DNA from: Bacteroidota bacterium
Lineage (GTDB): Bacteria; Bacteroidota; Ignavibacteria; Ignavibacteriales; Melioribacteraceae
Assembly: GCA_021786655.1 (NCBI GenBank)
Contig: JAJYMU010000147.1
Span: 1-9,290 of the forward strand
DNA: 9,290 nucleotides
Reading direction: 5' to 3'
Shown: in pieces, positions 1 to 7,518 of the stretch
Layout: every line of letters starts with the position of its first letter
Numbering within the stretch: the stretch's first letter is position 1
Notes under the pieces: model-generated
What the model saw: only the letters and a program-made list of their open reading frames with translations
Database searches by the model: none
Told to the model about the DNA's origin: nothing
Translations under genes and position numbers: made by a program

Positions 1-1560
1 TACTTCGTTTACAACCGCTTCTTCTTCGGTACCTTTAACTTCATCCAGCAGAATTTGAAACTGCTTTGATTTATTTGCCGAGTTCGGATCGAAATGATAA
101 CCTAACGATTTTACAAACCGGGCAAACTCAACAATTTTTTCCTTATCCGGCAAATCATGTACCCTGTAAACAAACGGAACAGCTTTTTTGTTCGCTTTAA
201 GTTTCGTATGCTCGGCAATTATCTGGTTTGCCAAAAGCATCAGCTCCTCTATCAAGTTATGACTTTCCCTAATCTCCTTGATCAGAATATCTACTGGCTC
301 GCCGGATTTATTCAGTTTAAAGACAACCTCAGGAGTAAAAAAGTTTATGCTTCCTTTCTTATTCCTTTTTGCGCGGAGTGCTTTGGAAATCTCGTTCAAC
401 TTAAAAATTTCGTCATGGAAATCGCCTTTTCCGGAATCAATAATTTTTTGCACTTCGTCGTAAGTAAACCGTCTTTTGCTTTTAATAACGGATTTATGAA
501 TTTCATAGTTAACAACTTTTCCATTCGATGTTAATTCAGCTATTACTGAAAACGTCAGTCTGTCCTCGCCTGGAACCAGCGAGCAGATTCTGTTCGATAA
601 TTTTTCCGGCAGCATCGGAATAACTTTACCGACGAGATAAACGCTTGTGCCTCGGTTGAGAGCTTCTTCGTATATGGAAGAATTCTTGCGCACATAATGG
701 CTTACATCGGCAATGTGAATACCGACTACCGAATTTCCGTTCGGTAAAGGTTCTATCGAAACAGCATCATCAAAATCTTTTGCATCATCGGGATCGATTG
801 TAAAAATGTTTTTGCTGCGGAGATCCAATCGCTTCTTTATTTCAGATGGAGGAATGACTTCTGGAATAGCATCTGCTTCTTTCATCACGGCTTTCGGAAA
901 TTTGTAGGTTAATCCAAATTCGCGCGCAATTGACGATATCTCGGCATCATAACTCCCAGCTTTGCCAAAAATTTCTTTTATCTGTCCTTCGGGATTTAAC
1001 TGCTGCGACTTCCACTCAATATTTCCGATGACAACTTTATCTCCAGCTTTTGCATTTCCCAATTTGTTTGCAGCCACATAAATATCACGATGGATCTTTT
1101 TGTCATCCGGCTGAACAAAATAAAACGAATTACTTTTTTGAAGCGTGCCGACAATTTCGTTCCGTTTTCGTTCGACAACGTTTACAATTTCACCTTCCAA
1201 ACTTTTTCCCCGTTTTGTTGATATGAGCACAACTTCAACAAGATCGCCGTCGAATGCGGTCTTTAAATTTTTCCCGGCAACAAAAATATCTTTGAACTGA
1301 TTGTCTTTAAGTTTCACAAATCCATAATCGCCTTCACCAATAATTTGCAGCGTGCCGATTAATTTGTCGCTGCCCGACCGGCTGATCTGATATCTTTTGC
1401 CTTCTCTTGCCAAGAATCCTTCTTCGGTCAATGAATGCAAAACATGTTTCAGTTCCTCGTAAGCATACTCTTCGCTGATATTGAATTTCTTAGCTAAATC
1501 TTTTGATTTGAGTTTAGATGACGGATGATTTTTGAAAAATGCTTTTACTTCTTTTTTCAT
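1..1560 (-). CDS. rnr: Ribonuclease R (RNase II/RNB family), N-terminal 520 residues; 3' end beyond the window
   Basis: Processive 3'-5' exoribonuclease that degrades structured RNA in the cytoplasm. The frame is open from ATG at 1560 to base 1: 520 codons with no stop, so the gene is intact here and cut only by the window edge. Residues 1-60 look like the winged-helix domain of RNase R. Two cold-shock-like OB regions follow (about 65-120 and 135-190). The RNB domain begins near 240. The metal-binding signature DPDDAKDFDD is at 256-265; its aspartates 256, 262, 264 and 265 match E. coli RNase R D272, D278, D280 and D281. Further RNB-type segments are GIHIADVSHYV (280-290), PMLPEKLSNRICSLVPGEDR (316-335), RESHNLIEELMLLAN (431-445) and YRVHDLPDKEKI (465-476). 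The rest of RNB and the S1 domain would lie to the left. The start codon shares its A with the tamB stop (TAATG) and no strong Shine-Dalgarno is seen, so re-initiation after tamB is likely. Identification is very secure. Confidence 0.97.
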   Translation of the reverse strand, partial: MKKEVKAFFKNHPSSKLKSKDLAKKFNISEEYAYEELKHVLHSLTEEGFLAREGKRYQISRSGSDKLIGTLQIIGEGDYGFVKLKDNQFKDIFVAGKNLKTAFDGDLVEVVLISTKRGKSLEGEIVNVVERKRNEIVGTLQKSNSFYFVQPDDKKIHRDIYVAANKLGNAKAGDKVVIGNIEWKSQQLNPEGQIKEIFGKAGSYDAEISSIAREFGLTYKFPKAVMKEADAIPEVIPPSEIKKRLDLRSKNIFTIDPDDAKDFDDAVSIEPLPNGNSVVGIHIADVSHYVRKNSSIYEEALNRGTSVYLVGKVIPMLPEKLSNRICSLVPGEDRLTFSVIAELTSNGKVVNYEIHKSVIKSKRRFTYDEVQKIIDSGKGDFHDEIFKLNEISKALRAKRNKKGSINFFTPEVVFKLNKSGEPVDILIKEIRESHNLIEELMLLANQIIAEHTKLKANKKAVPFVYRVHDLPDKEKIVEFARFVKSLGYHFDPNSANKSKQFQILLDEVKGTEEEAVVNEV

Positions 1561-4500
1561 TAGAACTCGAATTTATATTTGAATGCAATTTCGCTGATCT
1601 TTTCTTCTACACCAAATGATGTGACTATCGGATCTCTTCTTTCCAAACGTATTAAAAACCGCGGGTTGAAAAGATATTCAAATTTTATATTTGCTTTGCC
1701 GATGTTCTGAAAAATTTCCGTTGTACCGCCGAACGTGTAGCGAAGGTTTTGAATTCTGCCCGACAAAAAGAATTTTGTATAGTCTCCGGTTTGACTGATC
1801 GATATGTTGTTGACAAGATCGCCCACCGCGGAATTTACGAAGCTTGTTAATACTGATCCTAAAAATGATGTGGCTGTATTGCCGATTGCGCTTGTTTGTC
1901 CGGCAACTTGAGTGCGGTCCTGCGCAGTCAAATCGTCCTTAAATTTTCCCATCAGTATAAAAGAAAATGCGTCGGCGTAATCGTATCGTGTTTCGCGAAC
2001 GTTGTTTTGAATGTTGCGTGCGCCGACGTAAACGCCGATGCTTTCCGGATTGTTAGCCAAACTCTTGCCGAGTTCAGACAACGGTCCCTTAATTTTAATT
2101 TTCACCGCAACTTCTTGAGTGCCTGCGCTCTCGTCCCGCGGATCGAGATAATCGCTTGTGTAAGATGCAATAATATCCAAGTATGGATTTGTAATATCGG
2201 TCTCGAATCGGATGGTGCCTGTTGCGTCGAATGTCTTAAAAAATTCCAGCTTCGAGCCGGACATTAGTTCGAACGCGCCCTGTGCGTGCGAATCTCCGTC
2301 AACATTGGAATATTTCAAGTCGCCGCGCATTTCAACTATCAATCTTTGGTTTGCCACTTGCGACAAAATAAATGTGAGTCGTGCGGGATTCTCTGCAACG
2401 ATACCGATATCGTAATCGAAGTTCAACGAAGGCGCTGTTCTGTCGGCGCTAGTCGTTTGCAAATCGTTTTCACGCGAAAGAATTTTTTTGAATCTGATTA
2501 ATTCTTTATCAATTTTTGTCGAATCTTCCACATACACAAAATTGAAATTCTTATTCGACGAACCGGTATATGCTTCGCTGGTTACGTATGTTAAATCTGT
2601 TTGCTGCAGCAAAATATTTCCGTTGAAGTAAAGTCTATTGCCGCGTTTCGTTAAAGTCCAGTCGCCGTCGGTGCCGATCAATAAATCACCGTACAAGTTA
2701 GGACTAACATTTTGCGATTGCAGTCCCAGCACCGCGAGGTTTCCATTAAATCTGAAATTCAAATCTTTTATTTTGAATCCGTCCAGCAAAATATTTCCGT
2801 TACCCGTTATTGCACCCGGATATTTTGAATTATCCGGATTGGCAACGATCAAACTATCCACGGCAATTCCTTTATTGTCAACATGAAGTTTCAATCCGGC
2901 AACATAATCCAGATTGTTGTAGATCGATTTGAATTTGCATTGGGTCAAACTCAAATAGCCGCCGTAAATAGGGGCGTTGATTTTTCCAGTCACGGTTAAG
3001 TCTGCGCGAAGAATTCCGGATTGATCGAAAACTTGCGGCAGCAAATTTCCCAGCGAACTTAAATTGAAATCATCGGACTTAAGCTGAAGCATCAAATCTT
3101 CATTTTCAATGAAACGGTTTTTGATTGTTCCAAAATCCAGATCGATTGGAATCATTCCCGTCATGGTTATCAACGGTTTGTTCAAGTTGGAAGTTGTATC
3201 TAGAAACATAAAACTGGAAATGATTTTTTTGTCTGCATAATCAAGCTTGCCGGTTATGTTGCCGAGTTTTGTCTTGGCGTATTTCAAATTTTTTATCGAC
3301 AAATCCAGATTGATTTTCGGATTGTGAAATTCACCGCTGATTTTTGTCTTCACTTCTCCTTCGGCGTAAAGCATTCCGTCGCTCAAACCCAGCAAATATC
3401 TCTCAAGCAAATCGCCGGAAATATTTGTTGCGTCAATCGTTAAGTTTTGTTTGCCGGAGCTTTCGATAATTCCATCGAGCGTTATTTTTGAAGCGTCCCT
3501 TTGAATCGACCAGTCGGCAATTCTAAACTGATCGGGATTGAAAAACATTTTCAGCGTGTCTTTATTTGTCCAATCCGTCCCGGCATATTGCAGAGACACC
3601 TTATCAATTAGAAGCTGCTGTTCGCGCGGCGTCATTTTTATTATGCCTTCTATTTCCGCGTTCGCAACATCCTCGTAATTTGCCGAAGCGTTAAAAAACA
3701 ATTTGCTCTGGTTGAATGTAACGTCTGCACTTATAGATTTGATGTTGCTCTTGGAGTAAAATCGTTTGCCGGTGATCGATGCAGTTCCAAAAATTTTATC
3801 GAACGACAAATATTTGTTATCGCGCGTGAAGTTAAGATCGGTTTCAAAATCGGAGAGATAAATTGTCTGGTTCTTTTCCATCATAACGAGGTAATCGAGA
3901 TTAAGCTGAGTTGAAATTGAAAAGTTTCCGTTTAGGTTTGAAACCGTGCCGTTTCCGGTTCCGGAAATATCGAGCTGATCATTTCCCATCAACATTGCGA
4001 TGAGCTGAAAGTCTTTGAACTTGAAATCGTAATTGAATTTTAAGTCTTGATTTACAATATCCGGTAGATCACTTGCAACAGTGTATACCTTCGTTTCGTG
4101 ATTGATAATTGTAAGAGGATTCAACTCTTTAATTTTGTCCCCGACAATCCCGGTAATGGTTTTTGATTCGTAGCTCAGAAGTTCAATAGCTTTTTTCAGC
4201 GAAAAATTTCCGTTGATACCGAAATCAACAAAGTCGGAGGAAAGCAGAATCTCGCGGTGCGTTGAATCTTTTTTGAAAGTGCCTTCGATACTTGAATAAC
4301 CAATTTCTTTGTCTTTGAAACGCGACGAATCCAAACCGATTGTAAACGTTCCGTTGATTTCATCCGGATCAAAATTTTTACCTTGAGCGCTGAAAGAAAA
4401 ATTTAAGTTGCTGTCGTAGTTTTTATCGTTTGCAAATTTTGCAAGGTCAATGTTTCGCACGCTGCCGATCAAACTGTAAGATGGAATTGTATCTTGGTCG

Positions 4501-6044
4501 AAAGTAACGCTGCCCGATACTACTGCATGTGCGCTGTTGCTGCTGCCGCCCATCTCCAAATTAATTGTTCGGTTCTTTGCGCTAGATGAAAGGTCAAACT
4601 TATCAACGGGAATTTGGTTAATAACGGAATTCAAAACGTTAAACTTTATATCTGCGGCAAGATCGGCTGGCGAGACACCCTTGCCGACAATTGTTCCTTT
4701 TGAATTTAAGTTTGTGTTGAAATTCAAAACCGGTTCGAGATTCAAATTTTCCGTTTCAAATTTTATATCGTAAGTCATCGGTTTGCTGCCGACGTTCATC
4801 GCGGCATCAATGTTAACCTTGCCGTTGTCAATATTACCCATCAATTTGGATTTGAAGTTTGTTGGTTCACCTTCGTAGTCAATATTAAGATCGGTGACTT
4901 TAAGTTTTGCAAACTCCGGCAGCTTTAAAGTGGGCAACAATGTATTGACATCTCTGTAATCGGCACTCGTATTGGACATTTTGGCTTGAATAAAAAGTTT
5001 ACGCGGTTCATTGAGATTAAGAACTCTACCGTTCATGTCGATATGAGTGTTCCGGTAATCCAACGCGAGTTTATCTATTCTGAATCCGCCGAATTTTCCT
5101 TTTGCTTTCAGTTCAAAAGAAGGATTTCCTTTCAATATTTCCGTGCTGTTGATAAATGAAGAAAGATCATCAAAGTTGAACGGCTTAGCGGTTAAATCGA
5201 TTGACATCGGATAGTTTTTGAAATCCTCGAGCTTAACGTTTCCCAATATGTTCAGGCTGTCCAGCCGCGCGTTTATCAGGACGTTGCTGCTGTCGGTAAT
5301 AAACTTGAAATTAGTAATGCTCGCGAATTGTTTTGTTACCGTGAAATCACCGGAAATATTTTTCAGCGTGAACCGTGATAGATTCGGTTTGAACGACAAT
5401 TCTTTCACAATAATTGAAAAATCAGATTGCGGAATATCGGCATACGCCTGCGCTGAGAAATTTAAATCGTTAATGCGGAGATCGTCAAAGTTCAAGTTCT
5501 TATAAACTTGTTTGGAATTATAGTTCTTAAATGTCTGACGCCTGAACTGAATATTTTTTAATTGAATATCCGCCGCCTGAACAATAAACGAGAAAGACGA
5601 CTTGGTTGTATCCTCCGGTTTCGGCTTTACAAGTTTTGATAAATTCCATGCGCCGCTTGAATCTTCCAGTAGCGTGAGTTTGACATCTTCCAACAAAATT
5701 TTTCTTACGTAGATTTTCTTTAAGAGTATCTGTAACGGACTGGTTTTTACTTCGATCTTGCGTGCAAATAAAAGCGTATCCTTATCAACAACTATGGATG
5801 TGTTCTGAAGAAAGAGGGAAGTAAGCAGCGTCCCGTCAATTTTTTCGATGTTAAGTCGGCCGTTTAATTCCTCGTTAGCAATCGCAATTACTTTTTCCCG
5901 AAGAATTTCCCTAAAGGTTTTGGTTTGAGAAAATCCGAGAACGATTAGCGACAAAAACACCATACCTAAAAAAATGCCGATAAAGACATTGATGATTTTG
6001 CGAAAAAGACTCCGCTTAACTTTAGTTTTTTTTGTTTTTGACAT
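1560..6044 (-). CDS. tamB: TamB-like translocation/assembly module protein (AsmA-like superfamily, DUF490 C-terminus)
   Basis: A 1494-residue protein expected to be anchored in the inner membrane and to span the periplasm as a long beta-groove. The family is tied to outer-membrane protein assembly and bulk phospholipid transport. The sequence shows a Lys/Arg-rich start (residues 3-16) and one hydrophobic segment (about 17-38) acting as a signal anchor. An AsmA-type N-terminal region follows (about 40-140, with NGRLNIEKIDGTLLTSLFLQ-type wording). Then come more than 1000 residues of repetitive beta-rich sequence rich in G, N, D and hydrophobic alternation. The C-terminal TamB domain occupies about 1130-1494, with recognisable pieces near 1270-1290 (GTIRFETDITNPYLDI) and 1355 (DAFSFILMGKF). 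The protein ends in Phe after alternating hydrophobic residues, like an outer-membrane beta-signal. The length is typical. The start ATG (6044) overlaps the rfaE2 stop by one base, and the stop overlaps the rnr start by one base. No TamA/BamA-like partner is in the window. The family call is secure; the exact cargo is unknown. Confidence 0.9.
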   Translation of the reverse strand: MSKTKKTKVKRSLFRKIINVFIGIFLGMVFLSLIVLGFSQTKTFREILREKVIAIANEELNGRLNIEKIDGTLLTSLFLQNTSIVVDKDTLLFARKIEVKTSPLQILLKKIYVRKILLEDVKLTLLEDSSGAWNLSKLVKPKPEDTTKSSFSFIVQAADIQLKNIQFRRQTFKNYNSKQVYKNLNFDDLRINDLNFSAQAYADIPQSDFSIIVKELSFKPNLSRFTLKNISGDFTVTKQFASITNFKFITDSSNVLINARLDSLNILGNVKLEDFKNYPMSIDLTAKPFNFDDLSSFINSTEILKGNPSFELKAKGKFGGFRIDKLALDYRNTHIDMNGRVLNLNEPRKLFIQAKMSNTSADYRDVNTLLPTLKLPEFAKLKVTDLNIDYEGEPTNFKSKLMGNIDNGKVNIDAAMNVGSKPMTYDIKFETENLNLEPVLNFNTNLNSKGTIVGKGVSPADLAADIKFNVLNSVINQIPVDKFDLSSSAKNRTINLEMGGSSNSAHAVVSGSVTFDQDTIPSYSLIGSVRNIDLAKFANDKNYDSNLNFSFSAQGKNFDPDEINGTFTIGLDSSRFKDKEIGYSSIEGTFKKDSTHREILLSSDFVDFGINGNFSLKKAIELLSYESKTITGIVGDKIKELNPLTIINHETKVYTVASDLPDIVNQDLKFNYDFKFKDFQLIAMLMGNDQLDISGTGNGTVSNLNGNFSISTQLNLDYLVMMEKNQTIYLSDFETDLNFTRDNKYLSFDKIFGTASITGKRFYSKSNIKSISADVTFNQSKLFFNASANYEDVANAEIEGIIKMTPREQQLLIDKVSLQYAGTDWTNKDTLKMFFNPDQFRIADWSIQRDASKITLDGIIESSGKQNLTIDATNISGDLLERYLLGLSDGMLYAEGEVKTKISGEFHNPKINLDLSIKNLKYAKTKLGNITGKLDYADKKIISSFMFLDTTSNLNKPLITMTGMIPIDLDFGTIKNRFIENEDLMLQLKSDDFNLSSLGNLLPQVFDQSGILRADLTVTGKINAPIYGGYLSLTQCKFKSIYNNLDYVAGLKLHVDNKGIAVDSLIVANPDNSKYPGAITGNGNILLDGFKIKDLNFRFNGNLAVLGLQSQNVSPNLYGDLLIGTDGDWTLTKRGNRLYFNGNILLQQTDLTYVTSEAYTGSSNKNFNFVYVEDSTKIDKELIRFKKILSRENDLQTTSADRTAPSLNFDYDIGIVAENPARLTFILSQVANQRLIVEMRGDLKYSNVDGDSHAQGAFELMSGSKLEFFKTFDATGTIRFETDITNPYLDIIASYTSDYLDPRDESAGTQEVAVKIKIKGPLSELGKSLANNPESIGVYVGARNIQNNVRETRYDYADAFSFILMGKFKDDLTAQDRTQVAGQTSAIGNTATSFLGSVLTSFVNSAVGDLVNNISISQTGDYTKFFLSGRIQNLRYTFGGTTEIFQNIGKANIKFEYLFNPRFLIRLERRDPIVTSFGVEEKISEIAFKYKFEF

Positions 6045-6526
6045 TACTTGTTACATCTATCAAGTACGGTTTTAATTATGTTGGTAGTTGATTGATCGTT
6101 TACAAATTCGATTGTCTCGACTTTGCCTCCGCTTGCTTCAACTATATCCCGACCAACAATTTTATCCGGCGCCCAGTCGGCTCCTTTTACCAAAACATCC
6201 GGAACGATTTTTTTGATCACCTCATATGGTGTATCTTCTTCGAAAATAAAAGCGTAGTCAACCGGTTTCAAACTTGAAATGATAAATGCTCTTTCATTCT
6301 GGGGAACAATCGGTCTTGTTGGACCTTTAATTCTTTTGGTCGATGAATCGGAATTCACTGCGACAATTAGAACATCGCCTTTTTCTTTTGCCTTGGCAAT
6401 GTAATCCACATGTCCCGCGTGAAGAATATCGAAGCATCCGTTTGTGAAGACAACTTTTTTGTTTTGCTTCTTCAATTCTTTTCTGATCGAGACCAGTTCA
6501 TCCAAACTTTTGATTGTTGAGTTCAT
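6044..6526 (-). CDS. rfaE2: D-glycero-beta-D-manno-heptose 1-phosphate adenylyltransferase (RfaE domain II, HldC type)
   Basis: A 160-residue cytidylyltransferase-like enzyme expected to join heptose 1-phosphate to AMP from ATP, giving ADP-D-glycero-D-manno-heptose for LPS core or related glycans. The nucleotidyltransferase signature is clear: TNGCFDILHAGHVDY at 28-42, with the HxGH motif at 36-39. Family-typical segments follow: AVNSDSSTKRIKGPTRPI (about 56-73), the Asn-Glu-Arg of PQNERA, VLVKGADW, and STTNIIKTV near the C-terminus. The length fits the stand-alone enzyme, which in E. coli is the C-terminal half of bifunctional HldE. The ATG (6526) overlaps the TGA of rfaE1 in ATGA, and the TAA overlaps the tamB start, so this gene is locked between both neighbours. 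The upstream Shine-Dalgarno is weak. The nucleotide (ADP versus another) is inferred from the pairing with the RfaE1 kinase. A glycerol-3-phosphate cytidylyltransferase-like activity is possible but less likely. Confidence 0.93.
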   Translation of the reverse strand: MNSTIKSLDELVSIRKELKKQNKKVVFTNGCFDILHAGHVDYIAKAKEKGDVLIVAVNSDSSTKRIKGPTRPIVPQNERAFIISSLKPVDYAFIFEEDTPYEVIKKIVPDVLVKGADWAPDKIVGRDIVEASGGKVETIEFVNDQSTTNIIKTVLDRCNK

Positions 6527-7518
6527 CTTAATTCATCCGCTACGGCATTAAATAAAGTGTTTAGTTCGATTGGAACGATTCCGACTTCTTGACAGACCAA
6601 ACCGCCTGCATAGTTGGCGAGATATGCGGCGTCGTAAATGTCCGCTCCTGCTGTCAGTGCCATTGTTAAAGTTGAGATGACTGTATCGCCTGCGCCGGAA
6701 ACATCCGATACCTTGCGCGCTTTTGTAGGAATTCTTCTTTCCGGTTTACCTTTTTCAAAAAGAGCAATTCCTTTTTCGCCAAGAGTTAGGAGAGCGTACT
6801 TGCAGTTTAATTTCTCAAGAAGTTTCAAGCCAGCGTTTGTAATATCGGCGTCGGTATTAATTCTGATTCCCAAAACGTCTTCAGCTTCTTTTCTGTTCGG
6901 CTTAAATACTGTAACGCTTTGATAAGTGAAAAAGTTATTAAACTTCGGATCGACGGTAACAATTTTTTTTGCTTTGGTGCAGATCGTTACGACTTCTTTA
7001 ATCAGTCTTTCGGTCATCACACCTTTGTTGTAATCCTGAAGAATTACAGCATCAATATTTTTAATTTGCTTTTTCAACAAGTCCAAAATTTTATTCTCTG
7101 CTTGAGCCGCAATGGGATTTGTTTTTTCTTTGTCGATCCTAACGACATGTTGTTCGTTCGCAATTACTCTGGTCTTAGCGGTTGTCGGTCTCTTTCGATC
7201 AACAACTATTCCTTTATCTGTAATACGAGTTTTGTTTAGGAGACCGCGGAAAAGTTTTCCTTCGTTATCATTTCCAATTACACCGATGGGGAAGGGCACA
7301 CCGCCCAACGTTTGGATATTGTACGCAACGTTCATCGCGCCGCCGAAACGGTAAAACTCTTCGTCAACTTCTACAACGGGAACGGGAGCTTCGGGAGATA
7401 TTCTGCTAACCGCACCCCAGAAATAGCAGTCCAGCATTAAGTCGCCAATCACGGCGATTCTTTTTCCTTTGAAATTATTTTTTAAGCCGTTCAATTTTTT
7501 CAGAGAAACGCTTATCAT
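6523..7518 (-). CDS. rfaE1: D-glycero-beta-D-manno-heptose-7-phosphate kinase (RfaE domain I, HldA type, PfkB family)
   Basis: A 331-residue sugar kinase of the PfkB/ribokinase family, expected to phosphorylate D-glycero-D-manno-heptose 7-phosphate at O1 in the cytoplasm. Visible motifs are GDLMLDCYFWG (25-35) and SRISPEAPVPVVEV (38-51), which is characteristic of RfaE1, and the Gly-Gly-Ala-Met-Asn-Val-Ala substrate loop (about 59-65). Further on are the family's LQDYNKGV and DPK segments. The PfkB signature DVSGAGDT is at 272-279, with the catalytic Asp at 278. The length matches the stand-alone kinase. The start is supported by a good Shine-Dalgarno (GGAG, 7-base spacer) lying inside the end of the propeller gene. 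It overlaps the propeller stop and the rfaE2 start by 4 bases each. A general ribokinase-like role is unlikely given the RISPEAPVP signature and the rfaE2 neighbour. GmhA, GmhB and HldD, which complete ADP-heptose synthesis, are not in this window. Confidence 0.94.
   Translation of the reverse strand: MISVSLKKLNGLKNNFKGKRIAVIGDLMLDCYFWGAVSRISPEAPVPVVEVDEEFYRFGGAMNVAYNIQTLGGVPFPIGVIGNDNEGKLFRGLLNKTRITDKGIVVDRKRPTTAKTRVIANEQHVVRIDKEKTNPIAAQAENKILDLLKKQIKNIDAVILQDYNKGVMTERLIKEVVTICTKAKKIVTVDPKFNNFFTYQSVTVFKPNRKEAEDVLGIRINTDADITNAGLKLLEKLNCKYALLTLGEKGIALFEKGKPERRIPTKARKVSDVSGAGDTVISTLTMALTAGADIYDAAYLANYAGGLVCQEVGIVPIELNTLFNAVADELR

Noticed and set aside
157..534. 125-codon plus-strand open frame
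   Set aside because: It lies wholly antisense to the RNB domain of rnr, has no recognisable domain, and the minus-strand frame carries clear catalytic motifs.
1896..2501. Several overlapping plus-strand open frames
   Set aside because: They are antisense to the conserved C-terminal TamB domain, with Cys- and Ser-rich translations typical of shadow frames.
5218..5505. 95-codon plus-strand open frame
   Set aside because: Antisense to the N-terminal part of tamB; no domain, no ribosome site of note.
6638..7354. Three plus-strand open frames opposite rfaE1
   Set aside because: Mirror frames of a well-conserved kinase gene; translations show no family features.
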